This document shows, piece by piece, positions 1-5,657 of a stretch of 7,531 nt of DNA (its first letter is position 1; each line of letters begins with the position of its first letter). The position numbers were made by a program, and so were the translations under genes. The stretch is from Paracoccaceae bacterium (lineage in GTDB: Bacteria; Pseudomonadota; Alphaproteobacteria; Rhodobacterales; Rhodobacteraceae): positions 38,451 to 45,981 of the forward strand of contig NVXA01000012.1 of NCBI GenBank assembly GCA_002746395.1. Direction: 5' to 3'. The notes under the pieces are model-generated. The model saw only the letters and a program-made list of their open reading frames with translations. It ran no database searches and was not told the DNA's origin.

Positions 1-123
1 GCCGAAGGTCGCGTGTTAAGCCGGGCAGGTGTCGGCGAACGGGTCCGTGTGATGAATTTGACCTCACGCCAAACGGTGACGGGGCGCGTATTGTTTGACG
101 GCACAATCGAGGTAAACCCATGA
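1..123 (+). CDS. flgA: FlgA, flagellar P-ring assembly chaperone (3' end only)
   Basis: Only the last 40 codons are in the window; the gene starts upstream. The frame reads through from base 1 to a TGA at 121-123. The visible end contains the G-E-R-V-R-V-M-N-L stretch followed by S-R-Q-T-V-T-G-R-V and a final D-G-T-I-E-V, the pattern of the C-terminal SAF-like domain of FlgA. FlgA is a periplasmic chaperone that assists assembly of FlgI into the flagellar P ring. The stop overlaps the flgH start in an ATGA arrangement, which supports translational coupling within a flagellar operon. The identification rests on a short tail plus the flgH neighbour, so it is good but not complete. Confidence 0.85.
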   Translation, partial: AEGRVLSRAGVGERVRVMNLTSRQTVTGRVLFDGTIEVNP

Positions 124-854
124 TTTTACGCAGCGCACTTGGAATACTGCTGCTGATAGCTGGCTGTGTTCCATTTGAACAGGTCGGAAGGGTGCCGGGC
201 CTGACCGTGGTTGGGCAGGACGGTGGGATCGGCATTTCCGCCGAACGTGTTGCGATTGCCGTGCCACCCCCCGCGATGCCTCGGCAAAGGTATAGTCAAG
301 GCTCGCTCTGGAATTCTGGTCCGGCATCGTTGTTTGGTGACAGGCGCGCGCGGAATTTGGGCGATATATTAACTGTGGTGATCGAAATTGACGACAAAGC
401 CCAGATATCCAACAGGTCGGGGCAATCTCGAACTGGGTCCGGCACGATGAGCATCGGTGCGCTGATGGGCTTGCCGGAACTGGTGTCGGGTGCGTTGCCT
501 GAGGGAACAAGCCTTGACCCCGCCGCCAATTTTTCATCCACGTCTACATCGGCGGGTGATGGCAGCGTGTCACGCAACGAAAAAATCACGCTGCGGATTG
601 CGGCAACGGTGGTCGATGTTTTGGCGAATGGCCATCTGGTGGTCAGCGGTCTGCAAGAGGTCCGCGTTAATTTTGAGCTTCGCGAATTGCAGGTCGTGGG
701 GATCGTGCAGCCAGAAGATATCTCGCGCAGAAACGAGATCACTTACGACAAAATTGCCGGCGCACGAATTTCATATGGTGGCCGAGGGCGGATAAGTGAT
801 GTGCAGCAACCGCGATATGGTCAGCAGATTTTTGAAATCGTCGCGCCGTTCTAG
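120..854 (+). CDS. flgH: FlgH, flagellar L-ring lipoprotein
   Basis: This 244-residue protein forms the L ring of the flagellar basal body in the outer membrane, around the distal rod. The N-terminus is a lipoprotein signal peptide: M-I-L-R, a hydrophobic run, then lipobox L-I-A-G-C with the acylated Cys at residue 16. The mature part has the family core: S-L-W near residue 62, a G-D-I-L-T-V-V-I segment, a Ser/Thr/Gly-rich middle (about 95-155), and the C-terminal signature V-S-G-L-Q-E-V-R-V-N, G-I-V-Q-P-E-D-I, N-E-I-T, I-S-Y-G-G-R-G and Q-P-R-Y-G-Q-Q-I. Length is close to the usual 220-250. The ATG overlaps the flgA stop and has GAGG at 109-112, 7 nt upstream. Transcription presumably comes from an upstream flagellar promoter outside the window. 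Confidence 0.96.
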   Translation: MILRSALGILLLIAGCVPFEQVGRVPGLTVVGQDGGIGISAERVAIAVPPPAMPRQRYSQGSLWNSGPASLFGDRRARNLGDILTVVIEIDDKAQISNRSGQSRTGSGTMSIGALMGLPELVSGALPEGTSLDPAANFSSTSTSAGDGSVSRNEKITLRIAATVVDVLANGHLVVSGLQEVRVNFELRELQVVGIVQPEDISRRNEITYDKIAGARISYGGRGRISDVQQPRYGQQIFEIVAPF

Positions 855-862
855 GAGGCCGC

Positions 863-1372
863 ATGAGTAAAATTCTTCCAATCGTGATTGTTCTTATCGG
901 CCTTGGTGTTGGCGCTGGTGCAGGGATATTCCTGCGCCCGGCGGCGATGCCGCCAGCAGATGGGTGTCAGGATGACGGGTACGATTCTTGCGACAAGCAG
1001 GTCGCGGACGATACGGATCCTACTGAGGCGACCGAGCCTGACCCCGACAACGTTTACTATGTCAAACTCAGCAGGCAGTTCGTAGTTCCGGTGGTGAAAG
1101 ATGGCAGGGTTTCTTCGATGGTCGTGATGTCTTTGTCCATTGAAACCACGCCCACGGTTGGCGACGTTGTATTCGCACGCGAGCCCAAGTTGCGCGATGC
1201 GTTGCTTGGGGTCATGTTCTTGCACGCAAATTCGGGCGGGTTTGACGGGCAATTCACCAGTGGCGAGGCCATGAAGGATCTGCGCGGATCCCTTCTTGAG
1301 GCTGCGCGAGAAGTGATCGGCGGCGATGTATATAGTGTGCTTGTCACAGATATCTTGCGTCAAGACGTTTAA
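863..1372 (+). CDS. FliL-like flagellar basal-body-associated membrane protein
   Basis: This 169-residue protein has a single N-terminal membrane anchor (about residues 4-23) and a periplasmic domain. An acidic, low-complexity linker (about 33-63) precedes a conserved-looking domain from Y65 (Y-V-K-L-S-R-Q-F-V-V-P) to the end. That domain has FliL features: a first strand with P-V-V-K-D-G, a second strand V-V-M-S-L-S-I-E, then L-R-D-A-L-L and a final helix with G-D-V-Y-S-V-L-V-T-D-I-L-R-Q. FliL proteins sit at the stator/MS-ring region and influence motor torque. AGGAGG at 853-858 overlaps the flgH stop and sits 4 nt before the ATG, so the gene is co-expressed with flgH. The linker carries a Cys pair (C35, C43). 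Because fliL usually lies near fliF/fliM rather than after flgH, this may be a paralogue; I leave the symbol blank. Confidence 0.75.
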   Translation: MSKILPIVIVLIGLGVGAGAGIFLRPAAMPPADGCQDDGYDSCDKQVADDTDPTEATEPDPDNVYYVKLSRQFVVPVVKDGRVSSMVVMSLSIETTPTVGDVVFAREPKLRDALLGVMFLHANSGGFDGQFTSGEAMKDLRGSLLEAAREVIGGDVYSVLVTDILRQDV

Positions 1373-1725
1373 TCACCTGTCGACGCGCCCGTGCTGATGC
1401 CTTGCAGTTCGATCAGCTCCTCCAACAGATCGAAACTGTCGTCCAGAAACTGCCCGTAAGATTCCAGCCAGAAGGCGGCGGGCTTTAGAGCGTTCGGGTC
1501 AAGGCGGCACCATTTTTCGCGGCCGGATTTATGTTGCGTAAGCAATCCGGCTTTTGCCAATATCTGGATGTGCTTGGAAACGGCGGCCAGCGACATATCG
1601 AACGGCGCGGCAATATCCTTCACCGTCAGGTCACTTTCCAGCAACATCAACAGAATTGCCCGCCTTGTCTGGTCGGACAAGGACGCAAAAAGCGCATCGA
1701 GGCGGGGATTTGAATTCTCAACCAT
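1369..1725 (-). CDS. ArsR/SmtB-family winged-helix repressor
   Basis: This 118-residue DNA-binding regulator has the compact ArsR fold. S-D-Q-T-R-R-A-I-L opens helix 2 (about 17-29), the helix-turn-helix runs about 34-62 (T-V-K-D-I-A, then M-S-L-A-A-V-S-K-H-I-Q-I-L as recognition helix), and the beta wing is about 63-75. The metal-sensing C-x-C motif of ArsR/SmtB metal sensors is absent and the only Cys is C73 in the wing, so it is probably not a classical metal sensor. It resembles the ArsR subfamily often paired with SRPBCC/AHSA1 genes, but no such partner is in the window. No Shine-Dalgarno sequence precedes the ATG, which lies next to the predicted transcription start. The stop codon interlocks with that of the FliL-like gene. 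The target and ligand are unknown; autoregulation is inferred from the dyads. Confidence 0.9.
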   Translation of the reverse strand: MVENSNPRLDALFASLSDQTRRAILLMLLESDLTVKDIAAPFDMSLAAVSKHIQILAKAGLLTQHKSGREKWCRLDPNALKPAAFWLESYGQFLDDSFDLLEELIELQGISTGASTGD

Positions 1726-1733
1726 CTGATTGA
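1718..1733. promoter_or_regulatory. Putative ArsR-family operator 2 (over the start codon)
   Basis: TCAACCATCTGATTGA shares TCAACCA-NN-T and TTGA with the dyad at 1757-1772; the two differ only in the central pair and two inner right-arm bases. It spans the ATG of the ArsR-type gene and the predicted transcription start. Centre-to-centre distance is 39 bp, a little under four helical turns. Part of it is constrained by codons 1-3, so it could be partly coincidental. Confidence 0.5.
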
Positions 1734-1760
1734 CTATAGATGTACAAGATAAATGATCAA
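1733..1760 (-). promoter_or_regulatory. Predicted promoter of the ArsR-family gene
   Basis: Reading the - strand, TTGATC (complement of 1755-1760) is followed after 16 bp by TATAGT (complement of 1733-1738), a 5/6 match to the sigma-70 -10 box. Transcription would begin at about 1726-1727, one or two bases before the ATG, so the message would be leaderless or nearly so. The -35 box lies inside the right-hand operator dyad, as expected for a repressor-controlled promoter. Predicted from sequence only. Confidence 0.6.
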
Positions 1761-1772
1761 CCAGGTAGTTGA
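1757..1772. promoter_or_regulatory. Putative ArsR-family operator 1 (over the -35 box)
   Basis: The 16-bp dyad TCAACCAGGTAGTTGA reads TCAAC-YA-NN-TR-GTTGA with one mismatched pair besides the centre; adding one A/T pair on each side extends it to 18 bp (1756-1773). It covers the predicted -35 box of the ArsR-type gene. Its near twin at 1718-1733 strongly suggests a protein-binding site. Assignment to the adjacent regulator is an inference from position and symmetry. Confidence 0.6.
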
Positions 1773-1882
1773 TTTTAGTTTTTCAACAATTTCCACAAGG
1801 CTAGATGCGCCAGCACGTCGCAGGTATAAAAAATACATATACTACAGTAGCTTACCTCGCACCTACACCTCACAACAGACGC

Positions 1883-1911
1883 TTGACACGGCAAGTGCAG
1901 ATACATATTGT
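1883..1911 (+). promoter_or_regulatory. Predicted promoter of the atp F0 operon
   Basis: TTGACA (1883-1888), a perfect -35 consensus, is followed after 17 bp by TATTGT (1906-1911), a 4/6 match to the -10 consensus. Transcription would start near 1918, giving a leader of about 55 nt before atpI. It is the best sigma-70-type candidate on the + strand of the gap 1726-1972. It is a prediction from sequence alone. Confidence 0.6.
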
Positions 1912-1958
1912 CCGCCCAAATGCTCCCGATAGGGAATCTATGTTCTAAGAGGCTGGAA

Positions 1959-1965
1959 AAGGAGG
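1959..1965 (+). promoter_or_regulatory. Ribosome binding site of atpI
   Basis: AAGGAGG is a full anti-16S match placed 7 nt before the ATG at 1973. It decides this start over the alternative in-gap starts in other frames. Confidence 0.85.
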
Positions 1966-1972
1966 GTATTGG

Positions 1973-2290
1973 ATGACCGATACACCAGATCCAGAGAAAC
2001 TCGAAGCACTGGATGCGCGGATCAAGGCGGCGAAAGCGGCAATCGAGCCCGCCCCGAGGACGCAGAGCAAGTACGAAAAGGCCAGTTTGGCTTGGCGTAT
2101 GGTTTTAGAGCTCGTCATCGGAATGGCGATGGGCATGGGTATTGGGTTTGGGCTGGATAGCCTGTTCGGGACGCTCCCGATCTTCTTGATACTGTTTTCG
2201 TTGTTGGGCTTTGCGGCCGGTATTCGCGTAATGATGCGAACCGCCGACGAGGTTCAAAGGCAAAAGGTCGAGAGATCGACCAAGGATTAA
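1973..2290 (+). CDS. atpI: AtpI, F0 ATP synthase assembly factor
   Basis: This 105-residue small membrane protein is the first gene of the F0 operon. The N-terminal 40 residues are charged and Ala-rich, followed by two membrane helices (about 42-63, rich in Gly and Met, and 68-88), then a charged C-terminal tail. The pattern L-E-L-V-I-G-M with G-x-G-x-G-F-G-L-D-x-L-F-G-T is typical of AtpI. In other bacteria AtpI helps c-ring assembly and may be linked to Mg uptake; it is not a subunit of the finished enzyme. It has a near-ideal ribosome binding site and its own predicted promoter just upstream, and it precedes atpB by 34 bp. Confidence 0.93.
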   Translation: MTDTPDPEKLEALDARIKAAKAAIEPAPRTQSKYEKASLAWRMVLELVIGMAMGMGIGFGLDSLFGTLPIFLILFSLLGFAAGIRVMMRTADEVQRQKVERSTKD

Positions 2291-2324
2291 AATGGCCACC
2301 ATAGGCCAAAAGCGAGGATAGAAC

Positions 2325-3089
2325 GTGTCTGTTGATAAGGTAGCCGAAGAAGCATCAAGCGGTTTCAACATCCATCCAATGGACCAGTTCAAAGTCGAAC
2401 CGTTGTTCGGCGACGGCGCAATCCAATGGTATACACCAACAAACGCGTCTCTCTGGATGGGTTTGGCCGTGCTGGCAGCCTTCCTCCTGTTGGTCGTAGG
2501 TTCACGTGGCCGCGCAATGGTTCCAAGTCGCAGCCAGTCGGTGGCCGAGCTAACATACGGTTTCGTTCGCAAAATGATCGAAGATATCACAGGTAAAGAA
2601 GGCCTGAAGTATTTTCCACACATCATGACCGCGTTTCTGTTCATCCTGTTTGCGAACCTGCTGGCGCTGTTGCCTTACAGTTTTTCCGTTACATCGCAGA
2701 TCGCCGTCACCGGTGTGCTTGCGGCAATCGTATTTATCAGCGTGACCGTTCTCGGTTTCGTGATTAACGGTCCATCTTTCATCAAGCTCTTCTGGGTATC
2801 CAGCGCGCCGATGGCCTTGCGCCCCGTGTTGTTCCTGATCGAGCTGATTTCGTATTTTGTCCGCCCCGTCAGCCATTCCATCCGTCTTGGTGGAAACCTA
2901 ATGGCTGGTCACGCGGTGGTCAAAGTGTTCGCCGGTTTCGCCGGCGCACTGGGGATTGGGGCTGTTATCCCGATAACCGCAATTGTCGCGGTCTACGGCC
3001 TCGAACTACTCGTAGCCTTCATTCAGGCTTATGTTTTCACAATCTTGACTGTGGTGTACCTCAAAGATGCGTTGCATCCGGCACACTAG
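2325..3089 (+). CDS. atpB: F0F1 ATP synthase subunit a
   Basis: This 254-residue polytopic membrane protein provides the two proton half-channels facing the c-ring. I read a GTG start at 2325, preceded by GAGG at 2314-2317, and the product begins M-S-V-D-K-V. The N-terminal F-N-I-H-P-M-D-Q-F is a common a-subunit opening. The essential Arg is R187 in [12 protein letters not shown] (E. coli R210). H196 occupies the E. coli E219 position and E227 the H245 position, with Q234 matching E. coli Q252. This reciprocal swap is normal in alphaproteobacteria and mitochondria. The C-terminus ends in the conserved helix T-I-L-T-V-V-Y-L and a short tail. It is co-transcribed with atpI and atpE. Confidence 0.97.
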   Translation: MSVDKVAEEASSGFNIHPMDQFKVEPLFGDGAIQWYTPTNASLWMGLAVLAAFLLLVVGSRGRAMVPSRSQSVAELTYGFVRKMIEDITGKEGLKYFPHIMTAFLFILFANLLALLPYSFSVTSQIAVTGVLAAIVFISVTVLGFVINGPSFIKLFWVSSAPMALRPVLFLIELISYFVRPVSHSIRLGGNLMAGHAVVKVFAGFAGALGIGAVIPITAIVAVYGLELLVAFIQAYVFTILTVVYLKDALHPAH

Positions 3090-3125
3090 AGTTTAACAAA
3101 CTAATCTAGATATTCTAAAAAGGAG
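3090..3125 (+). promoter_or_regulatory. AU-rich leader and ribosome binding site of atpE
   Basis: The gap between atpB and atpE is strongly A/T-rich: 3091-3120 has about 20 percent G+C, against GC-rich flanking genes. It ends in AAGGAG (3120-3125), 6 nt before the atpE ATG. An unstructured AU-rich leader of this kind resembles the translational enhancer described ahead of E. coli atpE, which raises c-subunit synthesis. The function here is inferred. Confidence 0.55.
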
Positions 3126-3131
3126 AATACT

Positions 3132-3368
3132 ATGGAAGGCGATATCGCAGTAATGGGTCAAATGATCGGTGCAGGCTTGGCAAGCATCGGTATGGGCGGC
3201 GCTGGTATTGGTGTGGGTCTTGTTGCAGGTAACTTCCTGTCAGGCGCACTTCGCAACCCGGCAGCAGCCGGCGAGCAGACAGCTACGCTGTTTATCGGCA
3301 TCGCGTTTGCAGAAGCACTGGGGATCTTCTCGTTCCTCGTAGCTCTTCTGCTTATGTTTGCTGTTTAA
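3132..3368 (+). CDS. atpE: F0F1 ATP synthase subunit c
   Basis: This 78-residue hairpin protein forms the rotating c-ring. Helix 1 (about 9-36) is Gly/Ala-rich with repeated G-x-G packing motifs. The polar loop is R41-N42-P43, and helix 2 (about 50-76) carries the proton-binding carboxylate E61 in [10 protein letters not shown]. The Glu, rather than the Asp of E. coli, is the usual residue in this lineage, and I see no sodium-binding signature. Length is typical. The ATG has a strong AAGGAG 6 nt upstream, and the gene is flanked by an AU-rich leader and by two downstream hairpins, consistent with a need for many more copies of c than of the other subunits. Confidence 0.97.
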   Translation: MEGDIAVMGQMIGAGLASIGMGGAGIGVGLVAGNFLSGALRNPAAAGEQTATLFIGIAFAEALGIFSFLVALLLMFAV

Positions 3369-3384
3369 GCAAACTACCCAAATT

Positions 3385-3407
3385 GCGGTCACGATACGCG
3401 TGGCTGT
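3385..3407 (+). other. RNA hairpin 1 in the atpE-atpX gap
   Basis: Bases 3385-3393 pair with 3399-3407 around a 5-nt loop: nine pairs, of which three are G-U wobbles in RNA, with core CACG/CGTG. No U-run follows, so it is not an intrinsic terminator. It may protect the upstream atpE message or mark a processing site. Confidence 0.45.
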
Positions 3408-3421
3408 AAATGGATTGCATC

Positions 3422-3447
3422 GGGCGGCGCTTAGGCGCGGCCCGCCC
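3422..3447 (+). other. GC-rich RNA hairpin 2 before the atpX ribosome binding site
   Basis: GGGCG (3422-3426) pairs with CGCCC (3443-3447) and the inner GCGC (3427-3430) pairs with GCGC (3435-3438) around a TTAG loop, leaving a 4-nt bulge on the right arm. It lies 7 nt before the GGAG (3455-3458) of atpX. The sequence after it is not U-rich, which argues against a terminator; attenuation or mRNA stabilisation is possible. Confidence 0.5.
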
Positions 3448-3464
3448 TGCTATCGGAGAATAAC

Positions 3465-3995
3465 ATGGCCGTTCAAGACGCCGAACAAGTAGTAGAGGCT
3501 TCCGTAGGAATGCCACAGCTCGATTTTGCGACGTTCCCGAACCAGATTTTCTGGTTGGTGGTGTCCATTGTCGTTCTGTACTTCATCGTTGCCAAAGTGG
3601 CCCTGCCACGTATCGGTTCGGTGATCGAAGATCGTCACAACGCCGTGGCAAATGATATCGAACAGGCCGCTGAATTCAAACGCAAAGCGGAAGAAGCCGA
3701 GGCAGCCTATAACGCCGCCCTCACTGAGGCCCGCGCCCAAGCAATGCAAATTGCTGGTGAAGCCAAGGCCGAGATTAAGGCAGACGTTGACGCGGCAATC
3801 GCCAAAGCCGACGCTGAAATCGCCGCCAAAGCCGCTGAATCCGCGGTTCGCATTGATGAAATCCGCGCAAGCGCATTGAAAGCTATCGAAGAAGTCGCAG
3901 GCGTTGCCGCCAATGACATCGTCGCGGCCATCATGCCATCTGCCGCGGATGACAAAGCACTTAAAGCAGCGGTTGCTGCACGTCTGAAGGGGTAA
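3465..3995 (+). CDS. atpX: F0F1 ATP synthase subunit b' (peripheral stalk)
   Basis: This 176-residue peripheral-stalk subunit pairs with b to hold F1 against F0. The N-terminus is short and cytoplasm-like, then F-P-N-Q-I-F-W-L leads into one membrane helix (about 27-47) ending V-A-L-P-R-I. From about 52 to 150 it is a long Ala/Glu/Lys-rich coiled coil with almost no Pro or Gly. The F-x-x-F-P-N-Q-I-F-W start and the P-R-I-G-S-V-I-E-D-R segment after the helix are characteristic of b' rather than b. The start has GGAG at 3455-3458. It is followed by atpF after 6 bp. Alternative symbols used for this gene include atpF2 and atpG. Confidence 0.93.
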   Translation: MAVQDAEQVVEASVGMPQLDFATFPNQIFWLVVSIVVLYFIVAKVALPRIGSVIEDRHNAVANDIEQAAEFKRKAEEAEAAYNAALTEARAQAMQIAGEAKAEIKADVDAAIAKADAEIAAKAAESAVRIDEIRASALKAIEEVAGVAANDIVAAIMPSAADDKALKAAVAARLKG

Positions 3996-4001
3996 ACGAT
4001 C

Positions 4002-4559
4002 ATGAAACGTATTGCTCTATTAGCTTCCTTGATGGCAACTCCGGCGTTCGCCGCTGGTGATTATGCCTGGTACAGCCTGAACGACACGAATTTCGTCGTT
4101 CTGATCGCTTTCGCCATCTTTATCGGCGTTCTAATCTACTTCGGCGTCCCGAAGTTGTTGACGAAAATGCTGGACGATCGCGCCGAAGGCATCAAGTCCG
4201 AAATAGACGAGGCTCGTGCTCTTCGCGAAGAAGCCCAGACGATTCTGGCGTCTTTCGAGCGTAAGCACAAAGAGGTTGAAGGTCAGGTTGAAGGCATTAT
4301 TGAACATGCCAAAACCGAAGCCCAGATCGCGGCCGACGCTGCCAAAGCGGACCTGAAAGACAGCATCGCGCGCCGTCTTCAAGCTGCCGTGGAACAGATC
4401 GCATCAGCCGAAGACGCCGCCGTTCGCGAAGTCAAAGACAAAGCGGTTAACATCGCGATTTCCGCGGCCAGCGAAGTTATCGCGGCCAACATGTCAGCCA
4501 AAGATGCTGGCGGGTTGATCGACGATGCCATCAAGGTTGTCGGCGACAAGCTGCACTAA
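4002..4559 (+). CDS. atpF: F0F1 ATP synthase subunit b (peripheral stalk), with signal-peptide-like N-terminus
   Basis: This 185-residue second stalk subunit is the last gene of the operon. Residues 1-17 (M-K-R, a short hydrophobic run, then T-P-A-F-A before A-G-D-Y) look like a Sec signal peptide with an A-x-A site after residue 17. The L-N-D-T-N-F-V-V-L motif follows, then one membrane helix (about 31-49) ending in F-G-V-P-K-L and a long charged coiled coil (about 55-165) with D-D-R-A-E-G-I. AAGGGG just before the ATG overlaps the end of atpX, and only 6 bp separate the genes. Extended N-termini of this kind occur in alphaproteobacterial b subunits. A strong terminator follows about 20 bp after the stop. 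Confidence 0.94.
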   Translation: MKRIALLASLMATPAFAAGDYAWYSLNDTNFVVLIAFAIFIGVLIYFGVPKLLTKMLDDRAEGIKSEIDEARALREEAQTILASFERKHKEVEGQVEGIIEHAKTEAQIAADAAKADLKDSIARRLQAAVEQIASAEDAAVREVKDKAVNIAISAASEVIAANMSAKDAGGLIDDAIKVVGDKLH

Positions 4560-4580
4560 GATTTTCTAAATACAGTTCTG

Positions 4581-4609
4581 AAAAACCCGGCCATTGTGTC
4601 GGGTTTTTT
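4581..4609. terminator. Bidirectional intrinsic terminator between atpF and queG
   Basis: AAAAACCCG (4581-4589) pairs perfectly with CGGGTTTTT (4600-4608); one G-T and one C-G pair extend the stem inward to a 6-nt loop. On the + strand it ends in six Ts, and on the - strand the mirrored A-run gives a U-tract. It therefore ends both the atp operon and the convergent queG transcript. The base of the stem overlaps the queG stop codon (4608-4610). Confidence 0.9.
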
Positions 4610-5657
4610 ATTGCGCCGGCAACCGCCTTATCGCCCACTCTGCGGCATCGCGCACCACCGCATCCTCATCGGCAAGCAAGGGTTGTACATATTCGCGCAA
4701 GCCGGCCTCCTCCGAATTTCCGATGGCGTATAAAACGTTCCGTACAAACCGGTTGCGCCCGATCCGTTTGATCGGCGATCCGCTGAACACCTCGCGAAAA
4801 CCCGCATCATCCAGCGCCACCAAATGCGCCAGCTTCGGGCATTGCAATTCGACCCGTGCCCAATAATTCGCATCCTTGGTGACACTCGCAAATTTGTTCC
4901 ACGGGCAAACCGCCAAGCAATCATCACAACCGTAAATCCGGTTCCCCAACATCGGGCGCAAAGCCTCGTCAATCGGGCCGCTGTACTCAATCGTCAGATA
5001 GGAAATGCACTTGCGCGCGTCCAGTTTATACGGTCCCACAAACGCATTCGTCGGGCAAATATCTAGACATTTCGTGCAGCTTCCGCAGTGGTCAACTTCC
5101 CGAACATCCTTGGTGAAATCCAGCGTCGTGAAAATCGCGCCCAGAAAAAACCAACTTCCCTGTTCGCGACTAACCAAATTGGAATGCTTCCCCTGCCAGC
5201 CCAAACCCGCCGCCGCCCCCAGCGGTTTTTCCATCACGGGGGCCGTATCAACGAACACCTTGATGTCGCCACCAGCCTGTTCCAACAGCCATCGACCAAC
5301 GCGTTTTAACCGCTTTTTCACCAGATCATGGTAATCCCGATTGCGCGCATAAACCGAGATATTGCCGCGATCTTTCATTTCCAGCAGTCGCAACGGGTCA
5401 TCGGCAGGCCCGTAGTTTTCCGTCAGCATAATCACAGATTTCGCTTCGGGCCACAGCTCGGAAGGGTCGCCGCGCCAAACCTGCCGCTTCGCCATCCATT
5501 CCATCTCGCCGTGATACCCGCCTTCGACATACGCCTTTAAGCGTGCTGCTGCCTCAGGGATTGCGTCAGGGGAACAAACGCCAAAATCGGAAAACCCCTC
5601 ACCCAACGCATGTTCGCGCAGGCGCTGCAAAAGACCGTCATTTGCGGCCGTATCCAT
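4608..5657 (-). CDS. queG: QueG, epoxyqueuosine reductase
   Basis: This 349-residue cobalamin- and iron-sulfur-dependent enzyme reduces epoxyqueuosine to queuosine in the wobble base of tRNAs with GUN anticodons, the last step of queuosine synthesis in the cytosol. V-D-T-A-P with D137, then [16 protein letters not shown], is the QueG catalytic/cobalamin-site signature. Two [4Fe-4S] clusters are supplied by eight Cys: C191, C194, C197, C201 (C-G-S-C-T-K-C then C-P-T-N-A), C217, and C244, C247, C251 (Y-G-C-D-D-C then C-P-W-N-K). The C-terminal 60 or so residues form HEAT-like helices. Length is typical. The ATG follows the GST-family stop codon with no gap, so translation is probably coupled; the upstream Shine-Dalgarno (GGA) is weak. 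Confidence 0.97.
   Translation of the reverse strand: MDTAANDGLLQRLREHALGEGFSDFGVCSPDAIPEAAARLKAYVEGGYHGEMEWMAKRQVWRGDPSELWPEAKSVIMLTENYGPADDPLRLLEMKDRGNISVYARNRDYHDLVKKRLKRVGRWLLEQAGGDIKVFVDTAPVMEKPLGAAAGLGWQGKHSNLVSREQGSWFFLGAIFTTLDFTKDVREVDHCGSCTKCLDICPTNAFVGPYKLDARKCISYLTIEYSGPIDEALRPMLGNRIYGCDDCLAVCPWNKFASVTKDANYWARVELQCPKLAHLVALDDAGFREVFSGSPIKRIGRNRFVRNVLYAIGNSEEAGLREYVQPLLADEDAVVRDAAEWAIRRLPAQ

Noticed and set aside
851..1363. A 170-codon open frame on the - strand opposite the FliL-like gene
   Set aside because: It is a shadow of the + strand gene, has no ribosome binding site and no recognisable protein features; the + frame has FliL-like motifs and AGGAGG.
1934..1938. A GAATC (GANTC, CcrM-type methylation) site in the atp leader
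   Set aside because: A single 5-bp site is expected by chance at this length and is not placed within the promoter boxes.
2293..2308. TGGCC/GGCCA inverted repeat between atpI and atpB
   Set aside because: Only five pairs with a 6-nt loop and no U-tract; too weak to call an element.
2105..2644. A 179-codon - strand open frame across the atpI-atpB junction
   Set aside because: It spans two well-supported genes on the other strand and has no start signal or recognisable domain.
3707..4003. An Ala-rich 98-codon - strand open frame
   Set aside because: It is the complement of the Ala/Glu-rich coiled coil of subunit b', which naturally lacks stops on the opposite strand.
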